From: Thermomucor indicae-seudaticae
Lineage: Eukaryota; Mucoromycota; Mucoromycetes; Mucorales; Lichtheimiaceae
NCBI GenBank assembly: GCA_000787465.1
Contig: JSYX01000059.1
Span: forward strand, 1-61,204
Reading direction: 5' to 3'
Length of the DNA: 61,204 bases
Made by a program: the position numbers and the translations under genes. Below the pieces are notes generated by a model that made no database searches, was not told the DNA's origin, and worked only from the letters and a program-made list of their open reading frames with translations. Positions 25,000 to 36,870 of the stretch are shown one piece after another. The number at the start of each line of letters is the position of its first letter. The first letter of the stretch is position 1.

Positions 25000-26514
25000 A
25001 TGCAACAGATACCCGGCTATTATTACGATGAAACCAAGAATCGGTACTTTAGGATTATGCCTTCAGGACCACATAGTCTGGAGGCTCTGAGGAAGGCAAA
25101 AGAATACAGTGCGACGGAGAACCGTCTTAGATCCTCGCGACGTAGTCATCAACGATCGATCATTGCCGACAGAAACTTGTACCAGTTCTGCGCCACGCGC
25201 CGGATCCAAAATCGCATGCGACCACGCACACTCATTGACAATGTGAATCGCGCGCTCTACAAGTCCCTTCAATTGCACACAGAATTATCCATTCCCTCAT
25301 GCTTGTCGAGCAGCACAGGGTTCATGGACATTGACAACAGCAACGGAGAAGCGGTTATAAGTTATCCGGGCGGGCGTTTAATGCGCTATGGTTATCAATG
25401 CGAGCCGTTTTTCCAAATGTGGAGTGCATCCACAGCATGGCGTGCCAGTTCCGAGGTTTCTTCGCTGCATCTCTGTTACCACGTTTATATTCAAGGTGAA
25501 GAGCGACGCGTCATTATTGGGACGACGAGTGGTGGAATGCACAACGCACAGTTATTTCGCTACTCGATACCTGCATTACAACCGCTCGATCCGGAAACCG
25601 CAAAGTATTTGTGTCAACGAGCGCCCCGCAAAACTATAAGGACGAAACAATCAGCAGCAGTCCGGACTGGTGAACTTGTAGAACGCCGGGATTTCCATTC
25701 AGCAACCGTGGATTGCACCTTGTCATTGAAAAAGACGAGCTTCTATTCGTCTTCAGTCTCTGACAAGGCTGGGATTATCTTGGCAGGGTCCGATCACGGA
25801 GTCCATGTGGTGACGACTTCGTTTGAGTTGGTGAACAGCCATTCGACATCCTCCACAGTCATGGCCATAGAGACGCTTTCGTCCAATCCCGGGTTGGGTT
25901 GGCTTGGATGTCGAGACGGAACTCTTCAGCTCTATGACAGTAGAACGGCATGTTTTTGTCGAAGATTTTCGTATTCCAAGGCGGCTATCGTACACATGAG
26001 TGGTGCACTCGAGCATCCGCTTTTGCTCACCGTCAATGTGAATGGTGACATGCTTATTTGGGATGCTCGATGGTTAAAGTCAAAACTACGAAACAACAAG
26101 AGGACGGAGCCAGTACGCCAGTTGACAGGCCATGAGGGTTGTCCAACACAGAACTTTGGCTTTGACGTCGATCCAAAACTGCGGATGGTGGCAGCTGCGG
26201 GATCGGACCGTCGGATACGTCTTTGGTCGCTGGCTGAGGACCAGATCCTGGAAAACAATGATGCACCATTTTGGATATCCCGTCCCTTCAACGAAGGTCC
26301 CATACGAACTGCAAAGTTTATTCGGGAGCCGCCACCTACTTCACCATTATGGTGGGACGAGGAACAGTACCCTGAGATAATCCAACAATCCTTTGATGGT
26401 GATGATTATACCTTTCGACGTGCACCAGGCTTGCTTGTCTCTGCACCGGCAACGCATACTACCAGAGAAGGCCCTGCAATTCATTGGCTCACTATTCCAT
26501 CATCAACATCATGA
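25000..26514 (+). CDS. DCAF4-like WD40 protein (putative CUL4-DDB1 substrate receptor)
   Basis: A single uninterrupted frame of 504 residues starts at the ATG at 25000. The N-terminus IPGYYYDETKNRYFRI, followed by a basic helical stretch, is characteristic of the DCAF4/WDR21 family. WD-like blades follow, for example GSDHGVHVV (about 25790), GCRDGTLQLYDSRTA (about 25910), VNGDMLIWDARWLK (about 26040) and AGSDRRIRLWSLAED (about 26200). DCAF4 proteins bind DDB1 in CUL4 ubiquitin ligases; the DARW/SDRRIRLW blades could supply WDxR-type docking contacts, although the exact motif is degenerate. It is the only intronless large gene in the block and diverges from midasin across 165 bp. Function beyond family membership is inferred. 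Confidence 0.8.
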   Translation: MQQIPGYYYDETKNRYFRIMPSGPHSLEALRKAKEYSATENRLRSSRRSHQRSIIADRNLYQFCATRRIQNRMRPRTLIDNVNRALYKSLQLHTELSIPSCLSSSTGFMDIDNSNGEAVISYPGGRLMRYGYQCEPFFQMWSASTAWRASSEVSSLHLCYHVYIQGEERRVIIGTTSGGMHNAQLFRYSIPALQPLDPETAKYLCQRAPRKTIRTKQSAAVRTGELVERRDFHSATVDCTLSLKKTSFYSSSVSDKAGIILAGSDHGVHVVTTSFELVNSHSTSSTVMAIETLSSNPGLGWLGCRDGTLQLYDSRTACFCRRFSYSKAAIVHMSGALEHPLLLTVNVNGDMLIWDARWLKSKLRNNKRTEPVRQLTGHEGCPTQNFGFDVDPKLRMVAAAGSDRRIRLWSLAEDQILENNDAPFWISRPFNEGPIRTAKFIREPPPTSPLWWDEEQYPEIIQQSFDGDDYTFRRAPGLLVSAPATHTTREGPAIHWLTIPSSTS

Positions 26515-27052
26515 AACTATATGATAGTTAGTGTACATACTCGTAGCAACAAATCATTGTATCTATATTTTATCAAGCTTTTGGTTTTATGAATGATAAC
26601 GTCGACAATATAAGATCACAGATTTTCGAGAGCAATAACGTCAATGTGAAAAAAGGAAAGTCCGCGTATGTTAAATGCAAATGTCTGATGCGTGTCGCGA
26701 ACAATCAAAGGCTTGGCCTATTATATATCTGCTCAAAGAACACGCATTGAGCGGTCATTGCGACAGGCTAATAACGCGTGTCGCGAAACGTCGTGGCAAG
26801 GTAACTCCGGCTTTTGATGAACGGATCGCGCAGCATGTTCGCGTCTGCTGCGACCTATAACATGTGCACAGAATATAGTGCGAATCCAAAGATGTAATTG
26901 CGTGGTCGAGGTGTTTGAACGTTAATTCGTAACAATCTGAGAGACGCGATCCAGGCACACGGAAATAAAGAAAAGTCGCGGAAAATTGTCCTGCCCCTTT
27001 CCGAACCGGGAAAAAAAGAAGGGCTTACAACGTATACCTTCGTAAGTTCCTC
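26515..27052. other. Intergenic region between DCAF4-like gene and BRN1
   Basis: About 540 bp with no gene seen. GTCGCGAA words recur (26695, 26780), but no tRNA fold or conserved peptide was found. It presumably carries the DCAF4-like 3' UTR and the BRN1 promoter. Confidence 0.4.
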
Positions 27053-30000
27053 ATGACACGGTCTCCTGTTCCCGCCAGTGATGCCCAGAGCCACCTCTCG
27101 GGACGTCAAAAGAGCAATCGCAACGATGCCCTCGGACAACGACAGCGTTTGAGGCGAGATGTCATGCGCCGGCAGCAGCAACATGGTGAAAGCAGTGTGT
27201 CAGCGACCACAAATGATAATGAAGCTGCGCGACAAGATCAACAACAGAACAATAATAGCGAGAATCGACAACAACAGCAACAACAACGCATGACAGCTGT
27301 CGAAGTCCCCGTTGTGCCTACACTTACGCCTGAACAAATGTACTCCAACTTTGAAGAATGGATCAAAATGTGCACAGACAATGTGAGTTCTTATCTTCTC
27401 CCTCCAGCAATATGTAAAGAGACAAATAGTAACCAGCTGGTACATAGAAAGTCAATGCGACCAATAGCTGGAACTTTGCTTTGATCGATTATTTTCATGA
27501 AATGACTTTTATCCGTGATGGCGACAGTATCAACTTTCAGAAGGCATCTTGTACTCTGGATGGCTGCGTCAAGATTTACACCTCTCGAGTAGATTCAGTC
27601 GCGTCTGAAACAGGAAAACTCCTCAGTGGATTGGCCGATAGTGCTGCTGCAAGTAAGTCATCTCTGAATACATACATTGAGGAGGAAGGTTCATCTATTT
27701 GCTGCATAAAAGACACGACAGATGACGCGGATGAGGACGATGACTATCAACGAAGTGAAAGAGCAGAAAGACGCTCACGCCGCAGGGCAAGTATCCTCGC
27801 TGATGCCTTTTAGAGAGAGGGGATAATAACATGGCTATGCAGGGAAACAAGGCAGAACTGACTCTATTGAAAGACTTTTCGTCCATCGCCGTCAAAAAGT
27901 TCGATTTGGATTTTGCGGTTGACCCACTATTCAAGAAAACGTCAGCAGACTTTGATGAAGGTGGCGCACGTGGTCTTCTCCTCAACCATTTAAGCATTGA
28001 CAAGGACTGCAAAATCGTCTTTGATGCCTCGGACGCCAGCTTTGCCGACCTTGCGATGGAGGAGAAATCCAACGACGATGATATGCCTCCTGATGATGAA
28101 CAACAAGCCGAATCGGACAATGAAAACGGCGAAGATGCAATGAGCATTGATGGAGAAGAAGAGAACAAGGAAGGAGAACAAAGCGAGCAAGCACAGGACA
28201 AGGCTGAGCAACCAGCAACAGAGAATGATCCAGACCACCAAGATATCGAAATGGAAAATGCAACGGAGCAAAACAAGACTGCACAAGAGAACGAAACTGT
28301 GGATATATATGCAACGAGACCGCAGGTCGACAAGAATAGCCGCGTGGAGATATCCAGATTAAAAGGTAAAGGGACGGGACATGCCAAGTGTTCTTACTCT
28401 TGTCAGTTAACAGCAAACGACGGTTACTAGCAAAATTGCCGCCAATGAGAATACTGTCAGAATTACATATTTGTCCTACACTGCAAGGTTACAATTTCTT
28501 TTCTGAGAGCGATCTAAGATTACCGGACCTTGACCATCATGACAGCAATGAAATACACGAAAATCACGTGGAAAACGAAGCAGCTCGACAGGATAACGAT
28601 AATAATGACTATGATACAGGCCATGATCCGTTCGACTACGATATGGACCCGATCTTTGATTATGACGATGGCCCAGTTTTAGACGGCATTGATGATGATG
28701 ACCACCATCAGGGGACAGCTGAACAAGAGCCTGTGCTAGGATTCCAGGAGGAGGAATTCTTGAATGCGTTTACGAGCAACGCCGATAACGAGCTGTTTAG
28801 CTATTTCGACTCGGCATTTGCAAAGAATTGGGCTGGTCCCGAGCACTGGAAACTGAGACGGACCGCATTGCCAAAAGGTACTACTGCTGTTCATGATTCT
28901 TTTCTTTGATGGACGGACTGACTGAGCATGTGTGCAGATAAAGAAAAGGATAATACGACGCAGAATAACGAACAAGATGATGAACGACCACGGCGTAATA
29001 AAGCAAGGCCGGCGTTCGAGATCAACTTTTTCGACGAGGAAGAAGTGGATGAGGACGAGTTGTTTGCCACAGACAAGAGGGCCAAGATTACCATGCCAGT
29101 GCCTAAAGACAGCCATAATAACGCCAACAAGAACAACCTACACCTTTTACCCGATGATTTCCACTTTTCTTCCAAACAATTACTCCGACTCTTTCTGAAG
29201 CCAAAGTATTCCGTAAGTCTCTCTCCTTTCTCGTTCGTTCCTATTAAGCTCACCGCTTGTCAAAGATCAAAAATCGAAAGAAGCCCTCTTCACGGGAGAC
29301 CACTGAGCATGAAGGGACAGAGTCCGAATCACCGCATCCAGCTGAACGTATGAATGAAGAAGCATGCTTCCTGATAGTCGTATACACTTATAACCGAAAA
29401 ATGCTATTATAGAACCCGACTTTGATACCGGATTCGAGCCTGACTTTGACATTGAGCCAGATGCTGAATATTGGGCTCAACAAGCAACGCAACAAACTCA
29501 GCAGAACGAAGGTGGAGAAACTGCCCGCGAAAACGCTGCTGCTGACCAGAGTATGTGCTTCCTATGCCATGTATACTTGCTGTTTTTTCTAACACTTCTC
29601 TGTGTTTATAAAAGCTGTCTTGACCGGCATCGACGATACATCGTTTTATCAGGATACTTTTATCGACCCTTACTATGACCCAGAAAACTCTTACTTGTAC
29701 GGAGACTCACTGATTACGAACCATCGCCTCAAGAAAACAAGACCGCTTTATGTCAATTATGCAAAAGTTGCTAAACGAGTGGATGTCAAGAAGCTCAAGG
29801 AGAATTTGTGGAAAGTGCTAACTGCAACACAGGTAAAAAGGAAAAAATCCGGGCATCTATCGTACTTGATCCTACTGACGCGATGCCTATTATCGCAAGA
29901 CTACTTCCTCCTCTTCCTCTGCATATGCCAATTCCGACACTGTTCAGGGTGAAAAACGGTTTACCGATATCATACAAGACCTTCACAAACTGTACACGCC

Positions 30001-30178
30001 AAAGGCCATGAAGGACATCTCGGTCCCGTTTTGTTTTATATGTTTATTACATTTAGCCAACGAGAAAAACCTCACGATTTCTCGTGGCAATACACAAGAT
30101 GACGACTTTGTGCTTGGCGATAATGATGCTTTGAATGAAAATCTCCTGAACGAAGTGACGATTGTGCAAAATGTATAA
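27053..30178 (+). CDS. BRN1: Condensin complex kleisin subunit (Brn1/CAP-H)
   Basis: This is the kleisin that bridges the Smc2-Smc4 heads in condensin and is needed for mitotic chromosome compaction. I reconstruct ten exons: 27053-27382, 27448-27652, 27713-27786, 27843-28365, 28431-28877, 28938-29212, 29266-29347, 29413-29550, 29615-29832 and 29900-30178. They total 2,571 nt, in frame, giving 856 residues. Diagnostic segments are FQKASCTLDGCVKIYTSRVD in exon 2, KKFDLDFAVDPLFKKTSADF and DEGGARGLLLNHLS in exon 4, and the C-terminal winged-helix part ISVPFCFICLLHLANEKNL in exon 10. The middle is acidic and Gln/Asn-rich, as usual for CAP-H. Intron 3 (27787-27842) starts with GC rather than GT; the frame requires it. 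The start ATG at 27053 is followed by a basic, low-complexity N-terminus. Confidence 0.95.
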
Positions 30179-30696
30179 ATCCCCTATTATTTTGTTTGCT
30201 TCGCTTTTTGTTTGAAATAGCTGCTCCATTTAGTAATAATACCTTTCTGTATGTACAAAACAACCAAAGGGCTAATAAAAAAGGATCAAGTGCATGACAA
30301 AAGCCAGAGAAACAATATTGGCTTCTGTTTACTGTAATCTGCTTACTGTAGAAATGACAAAAATAGCACTTTGAACATAGCATAAATGCTGGACATGGCT
30401 CTGCTTGGGGCATCTGTTCATGGCGGTCGCTCACCCTGCGTTCCATTAAGTAATCACAAAGATTGCCTTTATTGGGATTTGTAACAGAAGAGAATTACAA
30501 AAGACACAAAAGTAGCAAGTAGGCAAAGAAGTTAAGGGTCCAGGAACGCGAAAGCAATGGAAACAACTAAGGACTGCTCTCGAAGCGCTTGGCGTCGGCA
30601 TTGAACGCGCAAGAGTCCAGGAACGCCAAGGCAGTGAAAACTACATTAAAGGACGCGCGAAACAGCAAACACGTAACTTTATTACTACTACTATTT
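30179..30696. other. Convergent 3' region between BRN1 and kinase gene, with a direct repeat
   Basis: About 520 bp between two convergent stop codons. It presumably holds both 3' UTRs. A roughly 40-bp imperfect direct repeat beginning GTCCAGGAACGC occurs at about 30536-30574 and 30612-30654. No coding or RNA gene signal was seen. Confidence 0.5.
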
Positions 30697-32334
30697 TTAT
30701 ATTATGTTCTTTACTTTCTTATTAAAATATCCAGCTACCCGGACTACTGCAAGTACTGCGGTTAAACCTTCACCCTTGGTACACTCTTCCATGCCCATAG
30801 CACATCCCAGAATGTGCTTCGGGGAAAGTACAGGTAGCTTTCGAGGCGTGGGAGACGTTTTGGGTCCTGAATCGTCGTAATCGTCGTCGTCGTCGTCGTC
30901 TTCAACCATGCGTTCTCGAATGAGGTGATAGAGCGAAACGAGGGCATGATAGGCGTCAGGCACGGATTGTGGGTCATCGTAGGGCAATTCACTGAGAGTA
31001 TCGGAAGAAGACGTACTCGTCTGCATCTGCCAAACCTCCTGGGCCGCATTCTCGTACACGTCCGACGAGAGAATGATTCCTATGCGGCGCCGGACATCTT
31101 GAACTGTCCCGAGCCCAAAGCCTTCCGTCATCCTCTCCAGGACGACCTCCTTGAGCTGGCACATCCTGAGTGGTTTGCGCAGCGGCACATAGTTCTTGAT
31201 GGGCCGCAGCGGCCCATCGCTCCTAGAACCGGTCAACCACGGGTGCCGAATGATGTCTGCCAGGATAATGCGCCTCTTTGGATCCGTGACAAAGATTCGT
31301 CGCAAAAGGTCTCGGCAATTGTCTGACAAGTAGCCCGGATAGTCGACGTCGGCAATCTTGATCCTTTCCTGGGTCACGTAGGGCGATACATCCATGAACG
31401 GGGTTTCGCCCACCACCATGGAATAGATCACGGCGCCCAAACTCCACACGTCCACGGCAGGGCCACGATAAGCGTCAGCTCGAAGAACCTCTGGCGCCGC
31501 GAAATAGAGAGAGCCGCAAAACGTCGTCATGAGTCGCTCCGGTGAATACAAGCTGGATAAGCCAAAGTCGATCAGCTTAATGCGTCGGCCTTTGCGCTCG
31601 ACCATGATGTTCTCGATCTTCAGGTCGCGGTGCACAATCGAGTTGCGATGGAGGTAGTCGAGCGCGCTTACGATCTGTCGCGTAAAGTAGACCGCACGTC
31701 GCTCAGACAGCCGCCCACGGTTGAGAATATACTGATACAGCTCGCAACCGTCCACGTATTCCATGGAGATATAGATGGAAGAATCGGACACGGTAAGACC
31801 TTTGAAACGGACGATATGCGGATGGCGCACAAGCTTGATGATGTGTGCCTCGCGAATGGTCCGCATTTCTCGCTTGGCCTCGGCTCGCTGCTCTTTCCAA
31901 ATCCGATAAGCTCCCCAGTCGACGTCCATCGGACCAGGATCCATATTCATGAAATGAGGGTCGGGTCGCGGGACGATCTTGATAGCAACCTAACAATTTG
32001 CTTTGATTAATGCCGCTGCTGTGTTTGTTTCCTCTTTTGTTTGCTGTACCTTCTCTCCCGTGATTTGGTGGACGCCGAGCATCACTCTGCCCATGCTGCC
32101 TCTACCGAGTTGTCTCTGGAGAACGTAGCCGCCAACGATCTCTGGTGGACTTTGCCATGCCGGAATGCCCGGTTGCTGCTGATAGGGGGCGCCCGTATTA
32201 TCCGGAGCCGAGGGCATTCGCTCTTTAAAGAGGGAAGAAATGCGTTGCTTGAACCGCTTGGATTTGTCCTTACCCTTGGAACTTCCACGTTTCTTCTTTT
32301 TGTTCTTTGCGCCTTTTGGAAACGGGAAACACAT
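30697..32334 (-). CDS. Kin1/MARK-like serine/threonine protein kinase
   Basis: Two exons (32334-32050 and 31989-30697) give 525 residues. A basic Lys/Arg/Ser-rich leader precedes the kinase domain. Visible are the glycine loop LGRGSMGRVML, the catalytic VAIK lysine just after the intron, the loop HRDLKIEN, DFGLSS, the activation segment TTFCGSLYFAAPEVL, and PKRRIILADIIRHPWL. The combination TFCGSLYFAAPE and GPAVDVWSLG is closest to fungal Kin1/Kin2 (CAMK, MARK-related) kinases, which act in polarity, exocytosis and ER stress. After the kinase domain come a Ser-rich segment and a run of consecutive aspartates near 30885-30905. No C-terminal KA1 domain is visible and the protein is about half the usual Kin1 length. 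All catalytic residues look intact, so it is likely active; the subfamily is less certain. Confidence 0.85.
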
Positions 32335-34487
32335 TTTTTTGTCGAACTCAATAAACAAACATTGAGAACTCGACGGTCTCGCTGTCTTTTTATATACATT
32401 TGTTTGAGATTTCGCCCTTCTGACACAACGTAATATTTTTTCCTGTTGCCACAATCATGCGAGTTCAAGCTCCGTTACCCCCGTCTGCAACACATGACAT
32501 CTAGGTCCAAGGGCCCGCCAAAAAAGAAAAAAAAGGTTCGAGGCACAGGTTGCACAAAGTCTAAAGTTGAAGGGTCCTGCCTACAATAGCCACATGGTGC
32601 AAATCACGCATGAATGTTGTCTCTATGCAGCATGCACTCAGGTTTGTGCATCCGAGATTTGGGATTGGATCTTTCGGAGAATCCCACATTGGTCTCAGAT
32701 GACTTCCCGATATGGGCACAAGGTCTCGGAAGCTAACTTGGACAATGCCGTGGTCAAGAACCTGCATGAGGACACTGTAATATGAGCAAGATCTGAAGAT
32801 CAACAGCTTTTCTTGTGACAAGAACGAAAATGCATTCTTATTGTTTAGTAGTCATAGCCGAGTTTTATCGGTCTAACATTCATCGTCCATCTTCTCTTGT
32901 TGCTCCATAACAAACAAACTGTCTTCCTCTTGGAGAAACCTTTTTCTCCTTAAATAGCTTTCTAATCGCCTGCGCAATATTGAATACCGTTTATGAATCG
33001 ATGCAGGCAGCATGCGAAGCTTTAAGACGAATGGAGCTACGGACAGTCAACGTATTGGCTGCAAGAAATGTAACGACGACCACAACGTCTATTCCTTTCC
33101 TGTGCATCATTGTTTCAAAGCTAAAGCGTATTCAAGCACTTCAATTCGCATACCGGCGTTGCTGTTGTAACCAACTTTCATGTACCGGTGGTCACTATCG
33201 CTGCACATGCCTCACGTTAATGGAACACTTTCACGGAAGATTATTATTACGTTCAATCAGCAAGTCGCCAAGGAAACTTTGGGCTTCCGTTCACACATTT
33301 GAAAAGAGCGTGTCGGACGCCTTCAAGACTCGCGGGCAGCAACTTGTGTTGCGCTAGCTTCTTGCCTGTTTGCACCAAATCTCAGCCTCTGCAACAGCAA
33401 CAACAAAGCTGCATATCCTCCACACAGGTAAATACGCAGGCCAGCCACATGTTGTAGCTACGTTCACGCTTGCCTTCTTTGCAGCTTCTGCCGATGGACA
33501 ATTCACCATGGAAAAATATCTAAACAGACACAATTCTAGGGTTTCGTTGGACCGAATTGTCTGACCGGAAGTTGTCGTGGCGGAAGTCGATGCGCCAACA
33601 GTAAGAGACCATGTATAGCAGACGCTTTATTCATCAACTGCGCGTCGAGTTTGACCTGGTTTGCAGGAGCTTATTGTCATGGCGCGTAACCAAGGACGCT
33701 AAAGCAATGACCAATAGGTGCACTCTGTTTGACGGGTGCTGTTTGACGCAGAAGAATTTTCCCCAACATGCTAAAACAACACTTATCTAGATTCCGGTTT
33801 TGAAATCATATCTCCCCACAAAAGGAGTTTGTAGTGACATGGGGGTCAGTGTTAGAGGTAGCGCTATGCATCTAATATAAGCATCCTTAAACGGAATAAT
33901 ACCTAGTCAACACAGGGAAGCGTGTGTGGCACGTGCAAAAGAAGATTTCAGCCACGACAGTGTACCCACCTATAACAAATGCTTTTTACACCTGGCTCCT
34001 CCTAGCATTTAGCATCGAGTAAATTATATGAAAAAGAAATGTGGAGACCCAGGAGAAGCGAATGATTATTTCATGTGTGTTTTATAAAATGATTGCTTTT
34101 TCGCGCCTGAACTAAATCTACTTCCGAAACCTTTGGGCAAGAAGGCTCTCTCGGAAAGCCTCTGTATATCCACAACTACATCACATTTTTTACGAACTCC
34201 ACAATGTCATGTGTCAGGCTATCATGTAGATCATTTGCAGCACGTTTCGATGCACCAGGAAGACGTTGTAGCCAACATGAAAGAATTTGCGCTGAGACAG
34301 TGTTCAGAGAAGTGAAACATAACCGTTTACTGTACAATGACGAGTCCAGACGTGGGAAGCGTTGCTCTGTGTGATTGCAATATGAGTCATGTCTGTTACT
34401 GCGCCTCGTTTTATTGTGTCACGAAAATAAAAGGGGTCGCGCGCGCGCGCGCGCGCGATCAAACTTTCCCCTTTATCCTTTTGCGTT
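32335..34487. other. 2.1-kb intergenic region with an unassigned coding-like patch
   Basis: No complete gene can be built here. Between about 33000 and 33330, two plus-strand frames carry protein-like segments: RIGCKKCNDDHNVYSFPVHH with two cysteines and two histidines, and in another frame NSHTGVAVVTNFHVPVVTIA. They could be exons of an unrecognised gene or a decayed one; stop codons interrupt both. The stretch 32594-32608 shares ATGGTGCAAATCAC with the palindromic MITE at 7548. A (GC)n tract occupies about 34438-34457, just upstream of the next gene. Confidence 0.35.
34438..34457. repeat. (GC)n alternating tract upstream of the class V aminotransferase gene
   Basis: About 20 bp of strictly alternating CG/GC dinucleotides end roughly 30 bp before the start ATG at 34488. 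It therefore probably lies in the 5' UTR or core promoter. Such alternating purine-pyrimidine tracts can adopt Z-DNA, or a stable hairpin in RNA; whether this matters here is unknown. Confidence 0.8.
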
Positions 34488-35898
34488 ATGACATCCAAAA
34501 AAGCAACCTTCGGTCGATCTCTCAAATCAGATTTCTTATTGGATCCAAAGTATATTCCTTTGAACCATGGCTCCTTTGGAACCTATCCGCGCCAACTGCA
34601 AGCCGTGTTCCGCAAATACCAAGATGAAGCAGAAGCCCATCCGGATCGATTCAATCGCCTAGAACTCGCGCCCTTGTTGCGACAAAACCGTGAACGCATC
34701 GCCAAAGTCATCGGCTGCCCTGATCCCGCCGATCTGGCTTTTGTTCAGAACGCATCCACCGGTGTAGGCACGGTTCTTCGTAGCTTCCCCTTTGAAAAAG
34801 GTGACAAAGTATTATGTGTAAGTTTTGCACCGAGGAGGGCGAGGCTTTATATTCACTTCTTTGTGCGTCCTAGTATTCCGTTGCCTATGTCAATGTGGCT
34901 CGCTGCCTCAACTACCTGTCAGACCGTGGCATTGTCGAGTTGATCCCCATTGAGCTTCGGTACCCTTTGAACAATCAAGAGATTATTGAAATCACACGTG
35001 AAACAATTGAACGCAAGCAGGCAGAAGGCGGTAGTGGCTGTATTCGCATGGCAGTCATTGACGCCATCAGCGCACTTCCAGGCGTCCGATTCCCATTCGA
35101 AGCCATTGTGCGTCTTGTCCAAGACTATGGTATTCTGGCCCTCGTTGACGGAGCACATACGATTGGTAAATCATTCATCGTCGCACAAGCAACTCTTTTT
35201 CTCATCATGATTATTATGCAGGGCAAATCGAGTTGAATATGGAAGAGCTGAATCCGGATTTCTTTGTCGGCAATCTGCACAAGTGGTTCTATACCCCTCG
35301 TGGCTGCTGTGTCCTGTATGTTCCTAAGCGCAACCAGCGCTATGTCCATCCTTCCACTATCAATCACGCCTACAAGTCCGGGGACGATCCCGCCTTTTCT
35401 TTCGAAAAGGAGTTTGAGACCCTGGGTGCTTATGACCACAGTCCATTCCTTTGCATTGGAGCGGGTAAGCCGGATTGAATGATTCTACTCTATATTCATG
35501 ATGGGCATAACTCTTTCAAATATGTAGCTATCGATTACCGACAAGCATTAGGCGGCGAGTCAGCCATCATGGAGTATTGCCATAATCTGGCCGTCGAAGG
35601 TGGCGCCCTAGTCGCAGAATACCTCGGCACGAGCGTCATGGAAAACCCCGAAAGGACATTGACAGCTGCCATGGTGAACGTAGAGTTACCACTGACAAAG
35701 TCCAGGCTAGATGACGACGCAGAGACAGCCAATTATTTCATCAAGACCATGATCTATGAACATAACTGTATGGCTCCGGTCTATAAGCATAATGGGAAAT
35801 GGTGGGTCCGTCTGAGTGCCCAGATCTATAACGACTTGGAGGACTTCAAGTACGGTGCCCAGGTACTCCAGAAGATCTGCCAAGATTTACAAGTGTAA
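34488..35898 (+). CDS. PLP-dependent aminotransferase class V protein, Egt2-like
   Basis: Four exons (34488-34817, 34874-35165, 35222-35464, 35528-35898) total 1,236 nt and give 411 residues. The N-terminal LNHGSFGTYP and FNRLELAPLLRQNRE, the cofactor-site region VDGAHTIG, and the Schiff-base lysine context FFVGNLHKWFYTPRG place it in the cysteine desulfurase/isopenicillin-N-epimerase-like branch of class V aminotransferases. In fungi the best-known members with this layout are hercynylcysteine S-oxide lyases (Egt2), the second enzyme of ergothioneine synthesis. That role is an inference from general resemblance; related epimerase-like enzymes have other or unknown substrates. No targeting signal is evident, so a cytosolic location is likely. 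Introns are 48-63 nt, all GT-AG. Confidence 0.8.
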
Positions 35899-36030
35899 TA
35901 AACAGAATCGTTTTGTTCTGTATCATCAATTAGAGCAACAACAGAAAAAAACACAAATACACGGTTTATTATTATTTTTTTACCGCTGTAACGGTTCATC
36001 AATGAGCAAGATATATTAATCATGGTTGCG

Positions 36031-36870
36031 TTAATCGATCAGCCTCTTTCGCCGGAAGAAGCGACGAAGATACAGAATTTGCCAGGTGCCGAGAGTAATT
36101 AGAGTAAACAGCGACAGCAAGCTAAACCATTTGACCCGTTCATTCGTCGATTCTATGTGTGTGTGTGGTTGGTCAATGTCGATCTATACGCCCTCACCAT
36201 ATACAGTAAACACTTACCATTGGTATCCCGCATACGCGCCTCTCTTCGTCTCAGATATTCCATCTCATTCACAATCTCCTTGACAACTGTCTCCAACTTG
36301 CGAAGCTCCAACTCCAACGGTCCCAGCTTTTCCTTTTTAGCCAATTTCTCGAAATCCACGGCCTCAGCTCCAACGTTGAAATCGAGCGAAACCGTCCGCG
36401 TGTATTCAGGCGACTCTTGGAAGCCTATATCGTCGTCAAGAATGATCCCGTCTAAACGTTACTTGCACCATCCCTCCTTACCTTCAGGCAACACATTGGT
36501 AAAGCAAACACTGACTTGGCCACTGGAACGCGTGTTAAACGCATTGCGCAATTCGCCCGAGATTCCGCTCTTTTTGGTATAAACATTCGGTGGATCAGCA
36601 TTGTCAGAAATCTACAAGTAATCGGTCAGCTGGCCGCCGCCATCGCCATCTTTGAACGTGGGGTCATCATACCTCCAAGTCGACTCGTTGGTTATATCCA
36701 GGTCCGACATTCACAGTCGCAAGTACAAGTGTGTCTTTTGGAACGTACTGGGATAAACATCGTTTGGTGTTCTCGACGTGCGCAGGTAACGCTGCAGTCA
36801 AATCAAACTTGACAGCCGAACCAAGCGTTAAAAGACCCGCAGTAAAAAGGGTCAATAAGATGGTCCGCAT
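36031..36870 (-). CDS. ERV25: p24-family ER-Golgi cargo receptor (Erv25/TMED-delta type)
   Basis: Four exons (36870-36673, 36611-36482, 36424-36218, 36152-36031) total 657 nt and give 218 residues, the normal size for p24 proteins. A signal peptide ([19 protein letters not shown]) is followed by a GOLD domain with its two cysteines ([11 protein letters not shown] and SVCFTN). Next come a coiled-coil with [20 protein letters not shown], a single membrane span near [18 protein letters not shown], and a short cytosolic tail [11 protein letters not shown]. The FF pair and basic residues are the COPII/COPI sorting signals of p24 tails; the tail form matches the delta (Erv25) class. The protein cycles between ER and Golgi and helps package GPI-anchored and other cargo. 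The stop at 36031 follows directly after the tail. Confidence 0.92.

Noticed and set aside
27695..28416. Minus-strand frames of 98-230 codons
   Set aside because: Antisense to the acidic middle of BRN1; Ser/Cys-rich low complexity with no recognisable domain.
32594..33380. Possible Tc1-like element bounded by TGGTGCAAA and TTTGCACCA
   Set aside because: Only about 9 bp are shared and no TA duplication is present at either end, so chance cannot be excluded.
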